Below are positions 9,863 to 21,395 of a DNA stretch of 64,000 bases, one piece after another. The DNA lies in NCBI GenBank assembly GCA_965228015.1, contig OZ245787.1, positions 1,116,001 to 1,180,000 of the forward strand, written 5' to 3'. The stretch is from SKKY01 sp965228015. GTDB lineage: Bacteria; Bacillota; Peptococcia; Peptococcales; SKKY01. The position numbers were made by a program, and so were the translations under genes. Positions within the stretch are counted from its first letter, which is position 1. Every line of letters starts with the position of its first letter. The notes below the pieces were generated by a model. That model was not told the DNA's origin. It saw only the letters and a program-made list of their open reading frames with translations, and did not search any database.

Positions 9863-11533
9863 CTAAATTAAATTAGCAGCTTTTAGCATACGGAATAACA
9901 TTTCCGCCATTTCCCCTCTTTTAATCGATTCTTTAGGGCGAATATAAATATCTGATTGATCTAGAATGTCATTACTATAACAAAAAGCTAATGATTCTCT
10001 TGCCCAATCTGATGAAGTAGCATAATCAGAAAACTGTGCCAAAACATCTCTAACAGAAGAACTATTCGTTTCTGTATTCATTCCAGCTAATTTAGCAACA
10101 TTAGTTATTATCCCTGCAGCCTGTTCTCTTGTGATTTCATTTTGAGGAAGAAATATATTTTCTGTTGAAGAGGTTCCATTAACTAAATCATACATAAAAG
10201 CAGTATCTACAGCTCCAACATACCAACTATCTATAGGAACATCAACAAATAACCCAATAACTTTTTCCTGCAAACCTAAAGATTTTACTACAATTGCTGC
10301 AAGCTCAGCTCTGGTTAATGTAGAATCTGGTTCAAAATCATTTCCACCTTTTCCTGCAACAATCTGTCTAGAAGCTAATTCTTCTATCGCCTTCTTATTA
10401 GGATGTCCAGATAGATCATTAAAAGTTTTTCCGGGAGAAGTTATTTTTCTTACATTAACGTCTTTATTTTTACCAAGCAGGCCTTGATTTGGTTTAGTTG
10501 TTCCTTCATCTTTTTCTTCTACTTCAATAAAATCGGTCATTCTGTAAAGACTATATTTATTTTCCATAGCCCGATAAGCGGCAATTAATCCATAATACCC
10601 TTGCTCAGATGCCATTTGATTTGAGCCACTTCCATCAACAGTATGTAAAAAACCCTTCCCGGGAAGGTAAAATGTTAACAAATTACTTAAAATGGTATTC
10701 CCATTTTTTCAAACATTGGGTCATCTAAAGGTATTCCTAATTCTGTTAATGCAACAATAATTTGCACACAGCTTTCTGAATTATTAGTTCCCCAGCTTGC
10801 ATAGCCGCCATCTTTTCTTTGCATTTTAGACAAAGTATCTAAAGCTTCCTCCGTAACCTTTTTTACGTCTTCCCTATGTTGATATTTTGCAAGGGCTTGC
10901 AGTGCCATCCCTGTAATATTAGGATCCGATGCCATATCACCTAATAGATTAGCCTGCTCTGTCCCACCAAAAAGAGAAAAACCCCCATCAGGTAATTGTC
11001 TAGATAAAATCTCATCAATATACATATCCCGAGTTGCTTGAATTTTCGCTTTAGGATTTTGTGGCATCGGATAATTACCGGAATCCAAAGCTATCAAAGC
11101 CCATATTGGTCCATTTATTCCTTGCCATATTGTTTTTTCAAAATCACCTAATGGAGTAAGCAAATTATATCCTGCAACATTTCTTGGATCTTTGCCTATT
11201 GAAATTAATGCTACCGTAAGCCTTGAATATTCAGTATATTTTTTATCGTGTAAATTTCCTTTTAGTCTCTTCACATAATCTTCTACTCTTTTGTAATAAT
11301 CCTGATAATAATTTTCTGATACTGGGTGGTCAGCTCTTGCAAGACCTAATATTGCCCATTCTCCTCCAACAGAACCTACTTGAGGAGTTGTCACAGTCCT
11401 ATACATAAAATCCCCTGTATCATCAATTACTTTTTTTAGTTCTGCTTTGGTAACAGCTAAAACAGGTATAAATGAATAGGAAAACAATAACAGTATTAAT
11501 AAAATTGAGAATAATATCTTGTTTTTTTACCAA
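9863..11533 (-). pseudogene. alpha/alpha-toroid (prenyltransferase/intrinsic-factor-like) protein with three SLH domains, frameshifted
   Basis: A signal peptide-like stretch (LLILLLFSYSFIPVLAV) is followed by about 300 residues of helical repeats with LPDGGFSLFG and RKDGGYASWG, the QxxDGG-type repeats of terpene-cyclase/transcobalamin alpha toroids. Three SLH domains end the protein (FNDLSGHPNKKAI, FVDVPIDSWYVGA, FSDYATSSDWARE). The frame breaks at the T6 run 10704-10709; one more A on the minus strand restores EKNGNTILSNLLTFYLPG. A second break in an A7 run at 11522-11528 seems to separate the start (TTG 11533) from the signal peptide. With DUF4430 next door, the two-domain architecture of intrinsic factor is split over neighbouring genes. 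Confidence 0.75.
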
Positions 11534-11612
11534 TGAAAAAAATCTTATCTCCCCCATTAATTAAAACAGCGTTTCCAAATTTTTAGAAAAGTTCATTTTT
11601 TTGTTCAGTTAC

Positions 11613-11759
11613 TTATAACTTTATTGATTTTTTTATTTCTTTTATTATTTCTGGCTGATTTTCTTTTATTTCAACAATAATTTCTCCATATTTTAGGTTA
11701 TTAATAATTTCCAGCAGTTTTTTTTCTTTTTCAGTTATTATTTTGTTATTTTCCCGCAT
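11613..11759 (-). CDS. DUF2292 (YezD-like) microprotein, copy 2
   Basis: A 48-residue protein starting at ATG 11759 behind AAGGGTG and ending with TAA. The core KYGEIIVEIKENQPEII matches the short DUF2292/YezD pattern (RYG followed by a beta hairpin). A homologue of the same type lies at 21396-21572, also just upstream of a B12 surface-protein gene. YezD-type proteins are often near sulfur and cofactor genes; their function is unknown. Confidence 0.7.
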   Translation of the reverse strand: MRENNKIITEKEKKLLEIINNLKYGEIIVEIKENQPEIIKEIKKSIKL

Positions 11760-11795
11760 ATCAACTCACACCCTTCTGTTTTTCTAAAAGATAAG

Positions 11796-11829
11796 TAGTC
11801 TCTTCAGCTAAAAATATCTAAAGAGACTA
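11796..11829 (-). terminator. hairpin after the giant surface-protein gene
   Basis: TAGTCTCTT pairs with AAGAGACTA over a 16-base loop, 24 bases after the TAA of the giant gene. The T-run behind it is weak, so it may be a partial terminator that lets transcription reach the ECF operon. Confidence 0.4.
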
Positions 11830-11852
11830 TCATTTCTTAAACTAAAGTGTAA

Positions 11853-12727
11853 TTATTTTTCTCCAAATTTTTCCACAAATCTTTGTAAAATTGCGGCTAC
11901 CTCTGCTCTGGTTGCTGTTCCACCAGGAGCAAGTGTAGTTGCACTTCTTCCAGAAATTAGACCTTCAGCATTTGCCCAGCTTATTGCATCTCTTGCCCAA
12001 GAGCTGATTGATGAGGCATCACTATAAACATTTAAGTCTGCCTTTGCTGAAAGATCTATCCTTTACTTACTGCATAGCGTTGTAAAATACCTGCCAGCTG
12101 TTCTCTGGTTACATTATCATTTGGACGGAATTGTCCTTCACCGTAACCGCTAACAACATTATTAGCTGCTGCCCAACCTACTGGTGATGAATACCAATCA
12201 CTGGATGATACGTCAGTAAAGCTTGCCATATTACCCATTGGCTCTCCTGCTAGGCGATGCAGTACACTTACAACCATTCCACGAGTCATTGAATCATTCG
12301 GGCTAAAGGTCGTTTCTGTAGTACCTTTAAAAAGGCCTTTCTCAGCTGCGTATTTTACTGCTGGGAAGAACCAATCACTTTCTTTTACATCTCTAAAGGT
12401 AATTGTAAATACAGGAATAGTAGTATCGTAACCTACCATATAGTAGGATAAATGGTCTGTTTTAAAAGTTGCCATTCCTGTATTTGGATCATAGATGCAA
12501 ACCTTTTGCTCCAATTCACCCTTATCATTCATATACCAAACTGCGACTTTATCCTTTACTTCTCCCGCTTTCAATTCATATGGAAGAGAGATTGTAATTG
12601 ATTCTCCACCAAAGGAAGAAATCTTACTAGCTCCAGCAAAGATACTAATATCATATACGGAACTGTTTTTTACCATTTCTTTTTGTTCTGGAGTAAGCTT
12701 TTCGGAATCAACTTTTTCCATTACCAT
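11853..12727 (-). pseudogene. giant B12-locus surface protein, part 10: C-terminal SLH domains
   Basis: This part holds a beta-rich segment (YELKAGEVKDKVAVWYM) and three SLH domains: FRDVKESDWFFPAVKYA, FTDVSSSDWYSSPVGWA and YSDASSISSWARDAISWA. SLH triplets anchor proteins to pyruvylated wall polymers. The frame stops at 12056 inside the SLH block; inserting one base after SKG restores KGIDLSAKADLN and leads to the true end EKFGEK at TAA 11853-11855. The upstream junction with part 9 is a frameshift at the T7 run 12760-12766. Confidence 0.75.
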
Positions 12728-13389
12728 CGAAACTGAACTTTCCCCTGCTTGCTGAGATATTTTTTTGTAAAGTTGTATTTGGTATTATCATGGTTCCGAT
12801 TATGTCTTCAAATTGCAAATCCAATTTGGAATTAACCAAATCATTCAATCCATTTTTTGGCAACTCAAAGGTCGATTTTTTTATAGAACTTTCTTTGCTA
12901 CCAATAATTTTAATTATATTAACTTTGTCATCACTTTTTATACTAGATATTATTTCTCTCAAGGTATCAACATCTACTTTTGAAACTGAAGATCCGGCAT
13001 TTGTTATAGTATCTATCTTTATTTCTTTTGCTGGATTTGAAACACCTGATGGTAATTCCCACTTGCTAATATCTTCTCCTAAATCTACTTCTAGATTAGT
13101 TGTATAACGCCATTCCATAATATCTCCATTTTTTAGATTATATAGAGATGCCCCATAATTCGGATACCAGCCATTAACATTGTACATCCATCCACTAAAC
13201 TGGCCATGGTCAAATTCTCCATCACCAGCGATAGATTCAATATAAACACTATTATACTGTTCATGCCATGAATATCTAAAATCTATTCCACGATTTTCAA
13301 GTTCTCTTCTTAATAAGTCCCATGCAGTATCACCATTTTGAAGTTGAACCTGAATTTTCGGAATTACATAACCTTTATCAATAGTAAGT
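12708..13389 (-). pseudogene. giant surface protein, part 9: second DUF4430 domain
   Basis: Read from about 13387 the frame gives a complete DUF4430 domain: GDTAWDLLRRELENRG, then SGWMYNVNGWYPNYGAS, and the strand GDIMEWRYTTNLEVDLG. A further segment of about 100 residues with no recognised domain follows. The domain is nearly identical in its signature to that of the membrane-anchored protein at 9 kb. It is cut from part 8 by a frame break inside a perfect inverted repeat (13366-13412). Confidence 0.75.
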
Positions 13390-13412
13390 TTATCTATTGA
13401 TAAAGGTTATGT
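13366..13412. repeat. perfect 19-bp inverted repeat at a frame break
   Basis: ACATAACCTTTATCAATAG, a 9-base spacer, and its exact complement. It lies inside coding sequence between parts 8 and 9 of the giant gene, and the reading frame changes within it. No T-run follows on either strand, so it is not a normal terminator. Confidence 0.8.
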
Positions 13413-14082
13413 ATTGTGGAGTTATTACACCACCTCCACCACCGGGATTACTTCCTTTCTCACTAGCGGTATAAGATATATAATCCGCAAAACGGTTTGT
13501 TTTTACAATCAGGTCATTACCAAGTTCAAAGGCATATTCACCTAAACCTGATTCCAATCCTTTCGAATCATCACTAAACTTTTGAATATAATATAAATCA
13601 TCATTTTGAATATATGCAGCATCTTTACCTGCCATGCCTATAAAAGTTAAAGTTATATATTCACTAAATTCAACTTTCTCTGAACCTCCCATAGTAAATA
13701 CTTGGAATACTTCATCAAGTTTTTTACCTTCAGGTATAATAGCATCAAATTTAGCTTTAATGTTATCATTTATATCTTTATCAGAAATTAATTCAAGAGC
13801 TGAAGCATCACTACCTTCTTCTACCTTGACTCCTTTTGGAATTACTAGAGACACATTACCTTTTTTTGCCTCAATTTGCGGTAATTCAGATCCATTAGGT
13901 AATGCTATTTTTATCTTTGTTTGATTGTTTTCAGGGATTTCTATTTTTACATCATTATCATTATTTAAGCTCCCAAAATCAATTATTCTGTTTTCCGATT
14001 CCGATTCTTCAATTTCTATTTCTATTTTATTATCTTCGCTAGGTTCAGGAAGCACCAAGGGTTTAACCAATCCTTCTATCGC
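13390..14082 (-). pseudogene. giant surface protein, part 8
   Basis: Continues in frame after the TAG at 14083 (AIN-stop-AIEGLVKPLVLPEP). It contains an acidic beta-rich region without a named domain, then a Gly-rich hinge (SNPGGGGGVITPQ) leading into the DUF4430 domain of part 9. Other copies of the repeat read AINQAIEGL, so the TAG replaces a CAG glutamine codon. Confidence 0.65.
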
Positions 14083-15366
14083 CTAATTGATTGCTAAAAC
14101 TTTTGCATTTACCTCATCCTGAGTTATTTCAGGAAGAGGTAAGGCAGCTGTCAATACTGCATAACTTTCTGCTGTATAGTCAGCTTCTGCTTTTGTAGCT
14201 GCTTCAACCACTGCAGCAGCTAAATCCGCTTTATCCAACTCGCCTAATACTTCTTGCCGAGCAACAGCCATTAAATATCCCGAATCATTTTTATAATAGA
14301 TTGTTCCGTCGCTGTCACTTACTAAACTGCTTAAGCAGTAGTTAGAATTTGTAGGAGTAAACAATGCTACTGTCTTAGCTTCAGTTTGCCCAACGCTATC
14401 TTCAACCATATGGATACCGCCTGGAGGATAATTATATGTTGTGTATACATATACCTTCCCAGTAGTATCAAAATAATGAGTAGATAACAATGCACTTGTC
14501 TGTACATATCCCGGAATCGAAGCTGAGTAAATTTCGCTCATTGAATTGACATCAACTACTTTGTAACTGTACCCATCAACACTAAACTGACTCGTTCCAG
14601 CAACCCCCAGATACGCTCTTCCATTAAAGACTAATGGCGTACCAGTTGCCATTCCACCAAGATCAATAGATTTTTGTTTGCTATCATCAAAGGTTCCATC
14701 TTCATTAACTTTTAGTTGATATAAAACTCCACCTCTTGTTGAAAAATATATTCTATCCGATGATTCACCAAAAGAAATTGTCGAACGAATATCTCCTTTT
14801 ACACCTTGAAGAGTATCAATAATTTCTCCGCTTTTTGGATTAATAGAATATAAAACAGCACTTTCGGTATACTGACCTTGCGGGCTTCCATCATCAGAAC
14901 CAAAAACAACGTAATTATCTGTAGCATATGAACCTGCCCAATAAAATCCACCTTTATGATTTAATTTCCAGCTTACAAGCTTTTCTTCATCTGACTTAGC
15001 AGGATCTTCGTCTGTTACAGAAATTGCGTAATAACTCCCATCTTTAGTTTCACTGTTCCATGTTCCAGCAAAGATGTAACCATCATTATAAGTTATTGGT
15101 ACTAATGTTTGTCCCTCTATCTCTTCACTAACCCACAAACTTTCTAAAGAATCTGCTCTAAATGCTTGTATTCTTCCGTTTCCAATCGGAACAAACAGCA
15201 TTCCCTCAGCATAGGTTATAGGATTTAACGCATAACCTACATTGCCGATCATATTCTCGCTGCTGGTTATTGTCTCTCCCGTTTCTTTGTTAAGTTTGTA
15301 CAATTTATTAGCAGATGCAACATAAAGTGAATCATTTACGATAATTGGAGGTGTTGGTGCTGCCGA
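14083..15366 (-). pseudogene. giant surface protein, part 7: PQQ-like beta-propeller and FIVAR-like repeat
   Basis: About 360 residues of blade-like repeats (NDSLYVASANKLYKLNKETG, AEGMLFVPIGNGRIQAF, DRIYFSTRGGVLYQLKV) form a PQQ-type eight-bladed propeller. A FIVAR-like helical repeat ends the part. It is continuous in frame with part 6 across a single TAG at 15367 (GSD-stop-SAAPTPPIIV); a Trp codon TGG would fit the family pattern. Such propellers in SLH proteins are usually ligand-binding or structural. Confidence 0.7.
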
Positions 15367-17718
15367 CTAATCTGATCCTAATTTTACTGCCCACTTCTCA
15401 TAACTTTCCTCTGCTGTAATCGGTGTAGGAGAATTCGTGATCCCCATGTTTTCTGCATTGCCTCGGAAACTAGTCCAGACACCGTCATAATCAGGTAATG
15501 CTACAGAAGGATCTGGCGCCTCAGTTAAAGTTATAGTCAATGAACCATTATTTAAGCTATCAGGATCGGTAAGGATACCTTTTTGTGCTATATATCCACA
15601 TCTTGTAACAACATAAGTGTATTCTAAACTAGGTAGTAGGCCTTCAAAACTTGAACCTGAAACTGCATTTAATCTTGTTCCTTTCTGATCATATAACACC
15701 ACTGTAGCATCTTTTGGTTCAACTACAAATTCTGCATCATATGCTGAAACTTTATTTATTGATAAAGTATATACGTTGCTAAGTTTTTCTTCTCCTTCAC
15801 CAAAAGATACCTCAATTTTAATCTCATTTGTTTCTGAAATATCCACATTGCTATTGTCAGAATCATTATAGCTAATTGCATAGTTTTCATCTTTAGGAGT
15901 CGCATTGATTTCTAATACATTTGTACTATTACTTATAGTTGAACTATAAACATAATTAGTTGAATCAAATACTTTATCTAAATATACTTCACTACCATTA
16001 TCTTCCACAAATAATCCTGAAAGGGTAGGTTTTAAATACATATTAAAAATGTAGGATACTTGATTATTTTCGAACCCTTCTGGAGGGGTAACTACTATAG
16101 TAAATGTATTTTTACCTGGCTTATTAATACTTTTTACCCAGTTAGTACCAATATGCTGTGTAATAGAAGTATTTTCATTTAGTACTTTAGACTCTGAAAG
16201 GCCTTCACCATAAAAGACTGTTATTGTGGATCCTGTTTCTGAAGGAATCACTGCAATACGAACAGACTCATTTAAGCGACTATCCAGCTCATATAAATTA
16301 TATTCTGTAATTTTTTGATCAAAAATCAGTCTTTCAGGGTATTCTGAATTTTTATTTCCTAAATATGCAGTTGATTGCATACTGCTCTGTGAATATCCTG
16401 TGTATAACAATAGTTCACTAAGACCTTCGTTGTCACCAACAGTTACTGGTTCTTCAGCCAATCCTTCTATCGCCTGATTAATTGCTGAAACTTTAGCATT
16501 TACCTCATCCTGAGTTGTTTCAGGAAGTTCTAAAGCATCCGTCAATACTGCATAGCTTTCTGCTGTATAGTCAGCTTCTGCTTTTGTTTCCGCTTCACCC
16601 ACTGCAACATCTAAAGCTGTTTTATCTAGCTCTCCTTGAGAAGTTACTATGATTTCTATATCTGGTAAAACAGATCTAACATGATATGTCTGAGAAGCGC
16701 TAAAATTAGCTCCTACCCCTTGGTCAGTAAGAAGTCTATGTCCACCAGTAGGGTTATCACTACCCATCATAGTATAATAAATATATCCTGTATTAATTTT
16801 ATATTCGCCTGAACCTTCAGGGCTTATAGAAAAATCATTTTTAGCTCTTAAATTATATTGATTTCCAGAAACAGTGGATATTAATGTAATACCTTCTGGA
16901 ATTCCATCATAACTAATTCTATGATTTGGAGTTCCAAAAGCAGGATTATAAATTCCGCTAAATTTAGGCATTGGCATATATAAACCATTAAAAGATACTT
17001 TCAAAGTATCCCCAGGAGCAATAATATCCCCTGGATTTGTTTCATTTTCAATCATTATTTCGACTTTTGCACCGCGAATTAACTGATATTCTACCCTGTC
17101 ACCTGAAATAATTTTTATTATGTTATTACCTTCAAAAATATTTGCAGTATAAACACCGTTATCAGCTAGAAGTTGTATCCAATTCTCATTTTCTGAGGGA
17201 TTATTTAGAATCTCAACACTTGTGATTTCTTCAGAAGAAATGGGAGTAAAAGTAATTTCTCCAAATTCTGAATCAAAATAAACAGTATCAAATTCAGCAT
17301 CCCATTTTGAAGAACGATCTTCTCCGTTCTTATCAAATGAACTTGTATCAAATGTTCGGGTTAAGCCAAAATCAATATTTGCTGTTCCGTTTACCCCAAC
17401 CTTAATAACAAATAAACCTTTACGCGAAGGATCTGTAGAAGCATATGTCCCTGTATAAGCACCTGAAGGACCGGTTATATTTATCGCATCGTATGATATT
17501 TCAACTATAGCTGTTCCTTCATTCTTTGCTTCAATATCTAACCAATTGTTTTTTGCATTTCCATTACCTTCAACAATAGGTTTAATATTAATTACATCAT
17601 TACCACTAATTACATTATAATGAAAATCTGATTCTATCATTATATTTTGCCATGCACTATTAGTAATCTGCCAAGCACTTCGATAATTTCTTAATATAAA
17701 TGTTTCCCCTTTTTCCAT
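15367..17718 (-). pseudogene. giant surface protein, part 6: beta-sandwich modules
   Basis: A 783-codon open block from ATG 17718, which is internal and not a true start. It holds an Ig-like segment (EKGETFILRNYRSAWQITN), a cadherin-like beta-sandwich pair (LYELDSRLNESVRIAVIPS, VYTLSINKVSAYDAEFV), a FIVAR-like repeat, and the start of the propeller (YDGVWTSFRGNAENMGIT). It is joined to part 5 by a frameshift at the A7 run 17723-17729. Confidence 0.65.
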
Positions 17719-18091
17719 CTCTAAAAAAATTTTGAGAATTTATATTTAACAATATACTCTCTTCGACAAATGGTTCAACTGATAAAACAACATCGTTAAC
17801 CCTAGTATCTGGCAGTGGGTCATTATCAGTCCATTCGACTGTCATAGCACCATCTGCATTAAGTTGAGGCAACCATCCTGCTTTTGTAATTTTTCCTTCT
17901 TGTGATACACGATAAGTTAAATTTTCGTTATTTTTTGGTAGTTTAAATAAATGTGTAATCGTTCCATTATCATTAGATAAACTAGACTGCTTTTCTATTT
18001 CTATAGAATAAAAATTTCTAATCTGATTAAAGATCTGTACCTTCGCTTCTGAAGGCGCTGTAATACTATAATCATGAGCAACAGCTGATGA
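17660..18091 (-). pseudogene. giant surface protein, part 5
   Basis: Open in the same frame as part 4 after the TAA at 18092. It encodes a beta-rich segment (APSEAKVQIFNQIRNFYSIE, LTYRVSQEGKITKAGWLPQ) with no named domain, resembling the repeat units found next to DUF4430 domains in clostridial surface proteins. The last 20 codons (FFRDGKRGNIYIKK) are out of frame and spurious. Confidence 0.55.
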
Positions 18092-18451
18092 TTATGACTT
18101 ACTATAAATACTTGAGCTTGAAGAAACTGCAGCATTACTTAACATGTTAGTTAGGTAATTATTTCTTAGCTCTCCTTTTGGTTCAACAAAAAATGTATAA
18201 AGTTTAGCATTTCCACCAGCAAATAATAAAAATCTATATTTATTTTCACCATTACTTGATATATAACTACTTCCTGAAACAGCCTTATTGTTATTTGCAT
18301 CCTTCACTACAAATTCTGCTTGTTCCTCTGTCAAGAAATTATTATCTATTTTGGTGTTAGTCCAACCTTCAAATTGTCTTAAAACTATAACACCATCTGT
18401 TGCATCTGTAATACTTACTGCCATTCCGCCTAGATCATTGCCATTTGGATC
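18092..18451 (-). pseudogene. giant surface protein, part 4
   Basis: Continues in frame after the TAG at 18452 (SFRG-stop-DPNGNDLGG) and ends at another in-frame TAA (SIYSKS-stop-SSAVAHDYS). It encodes a beta-rich module (AVSITDATDGVIVLRQFEGW, KYRFLLFAGGNAKLYTFFVE) without a recognised name. Confidence 0.55.
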
Positions 18452-19531
18452 CTAACCTCTAAAACTAATTGAATCAAGATCTTCTGGAAAAAATACCTGA
18501 TATACCCTAAACTGAGATGTTATACCTTCATCAAAAGATACAAGTGGTTCTGATTCATTATATAAATCAAAACCTTCATTATCATAACCTAGAGTTGCAT
18601 AAAACTGAACACTATTATCAGAAGGACCAACCTTGAAAGTTAATTGATCTAGTCCCTGAAGACCTAGTTTTTTATTCTCAGAAAAAATATTTGTTGCTGA
18701 GATTAAGTCAACTGTAGCATTATGAATTTCAGATTCTGTAGAACTTATATTATTATTTACCTCTTGGGCCAATGCAATTGCAGATTTATATTTGCTTTTC
18801 TCTTCTTGTGTAACCCAGAAATCGCTTGTCGATATATCTGAGCCATCTACACTTACAATTGCGGTGCCTATATTTTGATTAGCTGTATTAATTTCTGACT
18901 CTAAGTCCTCTTTATTTTTTAACTCAGAATTTTCAATTAGCCCTTCTATAGCTTGATTTATTGCTGATACCTTTACATCTACCTCTTCCTGATTTGTTTC
19001 AGGAAGCGCCAAGGCAGCTGTCAATACTGCATAGCTTTCTGCTGTATAATCTGTTTGGTTTTTCCCTGAAGCAATTTCTTTTGCTAGTTCTAATTGTGTT
19101 TTTACAGTAATAGTAGCAACTTGACTTGTAATTGTTTCGGTACTACTTCCTAAAGTATTAGTTGCAATTACATAATAATAAGTTGTGCCTGGATTTTCAG
19201 TTAAAGGTTTATATGTTAAACCTTCTCCAACAGATGAACCAGTTTCTGTATTTTTAACTGTATTTGAATACCATTCATATGTTATATTACCATCATCCTC
19301 AGAACTTGCCTGAACACTTAGTTCTAAAGAATTTTCTCCTTTAATGTATACTATCTCCTCAGTATCAAGATCTTTAGTAAATATTGGTGTTTGAGCTGGT
19401 AATGCTTCATCTACTGATAAATTAAAAAGATTAATATAATAAGCGTTATCACCGTCAGTATCATAATGTCTAAAAACAATTCTTATTTTTCTTTCTGAAA
19501 AATCTGAGACATCTATATATTCAGCTCTTTT
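18452..19531 (-). pseudogene. giant surface protein, part 3: Ig-like and FIVAR-like modules
   Basis: In frame with part 2 across the TAA at 19532. It gives the end of a jelly-roll domain (RKIRIVFRHYDTDGDNAYYI), a PKD/Ig-like domain (ITYEWYSNT, GTTYYYVIATNTLGSSTE), a FIVAR-like repeat, a helical stretch (SKYKSAIALAQEVNNNISS) and the start of the next beta module. No start codon with a ribosome site is present, which supports one long gene. Confidence 0.6.
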
Positions 19532-20437
19532 TTATATGTTTTTTCCTGTTGTTCCATTAAATACTTCTTCATGTATAGGATTACTCAATATAATATTTTC
19601 CGCTGAGGTATCATTTTCCCCAACTACATAAACAACATATCTATCTTCAGGAAATTCATCATCTCCAGCCTCAATATTCCAAGATACTCTTATTTCATCT
19701 ATTCCATCAGGTAAATAAATTACGGGTGAAATAAAATAGTTATCTGGATCTAATGCTTCATCATTATCATCGGACCATGAATAGGAACTAATACCCGCGT
19801 TTTCATAGAAAATCCAATTTTCAGAGTCCCTATCTGCGTCTATCAATATCCATTTATCTTTAATATTATTATTGTAATCTGCTTCAGAAACTTCAAAATC
19901 CACAGTAAAAGGAAGATTCATTAATGACTCTGCAACCAATCCTTCTATCGCCTGATTAATTGCTAAAACTTTTGTATTTACCTCATCCTGAGTCGTTTCA
20001 GGCAATGTCAATGCTGAGGTTAATGCTGCATAGCTTTCTTCTGTGTAGTCCTCTTGTACTTTTGCTCCCGCTTCAACCACTGCAGCAGCTAAAGCTGTTG
20101 TATCTAATTCCGACTTAACCTCTACCGTAACTGTATATGTTTCTGCAGGAATGCTGTCAGCAGCGCCGTATGCGCCACCATTCATCGAAGGCCAGCTCGG
20201 GTCTCCACATTTTATCGTTATTACCGCGCCGTTCTCAACTGGTACTGTGGCCGTTCTCTTGTACTCAGTGGAACCGATGCTTGTTCTCACCTGGAAATTC
20301 TTGTTGGATGCCGTAGGTGTAACTACAACTCCAGCGGTATCCTCAGATACCACAAGGGTATCCTCATGGGTATCCTCATCAAATGCTGGAGTTAATTCTC
20401 CTGAACTAAATGACAATGCCTTAACGGGTCTTATCAT
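19532..20437 (-). pseudogene. giant surface protein, part 2: cadherin-like, FIVAR-like and jelly-roll modules
   Basis: Begins with a cadherin-like beta-sandwich (ALSFSSGELTPAFDEDTHED) that follows the first DUF4430 domain, then a FIVAR-like repeat, then a jelly-roll domain of the cleaved-adhesin/choice-of-anchor type (DKWILIDADRDSENWIFYEN). The link to part 1 is a single extra C in the CCC at about 20425-20428; removing it gives NNDKTVKALSF. Confidence 0.65.
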
Positions 20438-21293
20438 TGTTCATCCAACTTCCGCCAAGATCTTCCCCGTAACCATTTGTGGTATACATGATGCGAATCT
20501 CATCGCCTGGTTCCATTACTCCTGACTCTACAGTTATTTCACCAAAACCTATATTAGTAAAACAATCATTTAAAGTGCTCATCCAGCCACTCTCTTGGCC
20601 ACCATCAAAGGCTTTCAAATTATTGATAAAGCTAATATGATTACTTTCTAAACCTTCTGCTGTGGCCTCAACTGTATCTAAAGCTTCCGCTACAGCGTTC
20701 ATCATTGTAGAATCAAAGTTTATTGAAACCCATGTATCTACCAAGGTACCTAACCAAGCTGCACCAGGGTCTGTAAATGTTGTATTTTCTACAATGACTC
20801 TTACTTGCCCTATTGCTTCTACTGGTACTAAATCAGCTTGTGCTGCTGTAATAGCTGCTGTTGCTGCATCTACTTCTGCTTGAGTGTTTTCAGCTGTTGC
20901 TACATTCGCTGCTACAACCAGCTGATATTTTGTCCAGCTCTCGGCTGTATAATCAGCTTCCACTACTGCGGCTAATGCTGCATTGTAGGCTGTTAAGTCT
21001 GCTTCTACTGGTTCTTCTGATGCTTCAACCAATTCTACTATCGCCTGATTGATTGCTAATACTTTTGCATTTACCTCATCCTGAGTTGTTTCAGACAATG
21101 CCAATGCTGAGGTTAATGCTGCATAGCTTTCTGCTGTATAGTCAACTTCTGCTTTTGTTTCAGCCTCCAATATTGCAGCATCTAAGGTTGTTTTATCTAA
21201 TTCGCCTGATAAATCCTCTGCAGAAATTGGAGTTATCATGCTAAATAGCATTGCGATAATAAGAATAAAACACATTTGCTTTCTAAATTTCAT
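20421..21293 (-). pseudogene. giant surface protein, part 1: signal peptide, FIVAR-like repeats, first DUF4430 domain
   Basis: ATG 21293 follows GAAGGGAAAG and starts a clear signal peptide (MKFRKQMCFILIIAMLFSMI, then TPISAED). Two FIVAR-like repeats lead into a DUF4430-type domain (about residues 160-285; FDGGQESGWMSTLNDCFTNI). It is the first gene segment behind three cobalamin riboswitches and a terminator hairpin. In full the gene would run to 11853, about 3,150 codons, but is broken at ten places (five frameshifts, five nonsense codons). It may have worked as a wall-bound corrinoid-capture protein. Confidence 0.75.
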
Positions 21294-21330
21294 TTTCTTT
21301 CCCTTCTCATTTTTATTTATATATTTAAAA

Positions 21331-21369
21331 AGAGGCACAGTTCATCTTTTATTGATGAGCTATGCCTCT
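21331..21369 (-). terminator. terminator hairpin between the DUF2292 microgene and the giant gene
   Basis: AGAGGCATAGCTCATC pairs with GATGAACTGTGCCTCT around a 7-base loop, followed by TTTTT on the minus strand. It lies in the leader of the giant gene, 27 bases after the microgene stop, so it can attenuate the surface gene. Confidence 0.75.
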
Positions 21370-21395
21370 GGTCTTCCAGTCAGCATGTGATCATA

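Larger units (their letters stand above)
14060..21215 (-). repeat. six FIVAR-like helical repeats within the giant surface gene
   Basis: Units of about 60 residues share the pattern DYTAESYAxLTxAL, then PETTQDEVNAKVxAINQAIEGL. They lie near 21215-21030, 21000-20830 (divergent), 20110-19930, 19090-18930, 16630-16450 and 14240-14060. They act as spacers between globular modules. Their near identity at DNA level makes the locus prone to recombination and assembly error. Confidence 0.75.

Noticed and set aside
20861..21244. Plus-strand Leu-rich open frames of 63 residues.
   Set aside because: Exact reverse images of the FIVAR-like repeats on the minus strand; low-complexity composition and no start signals.
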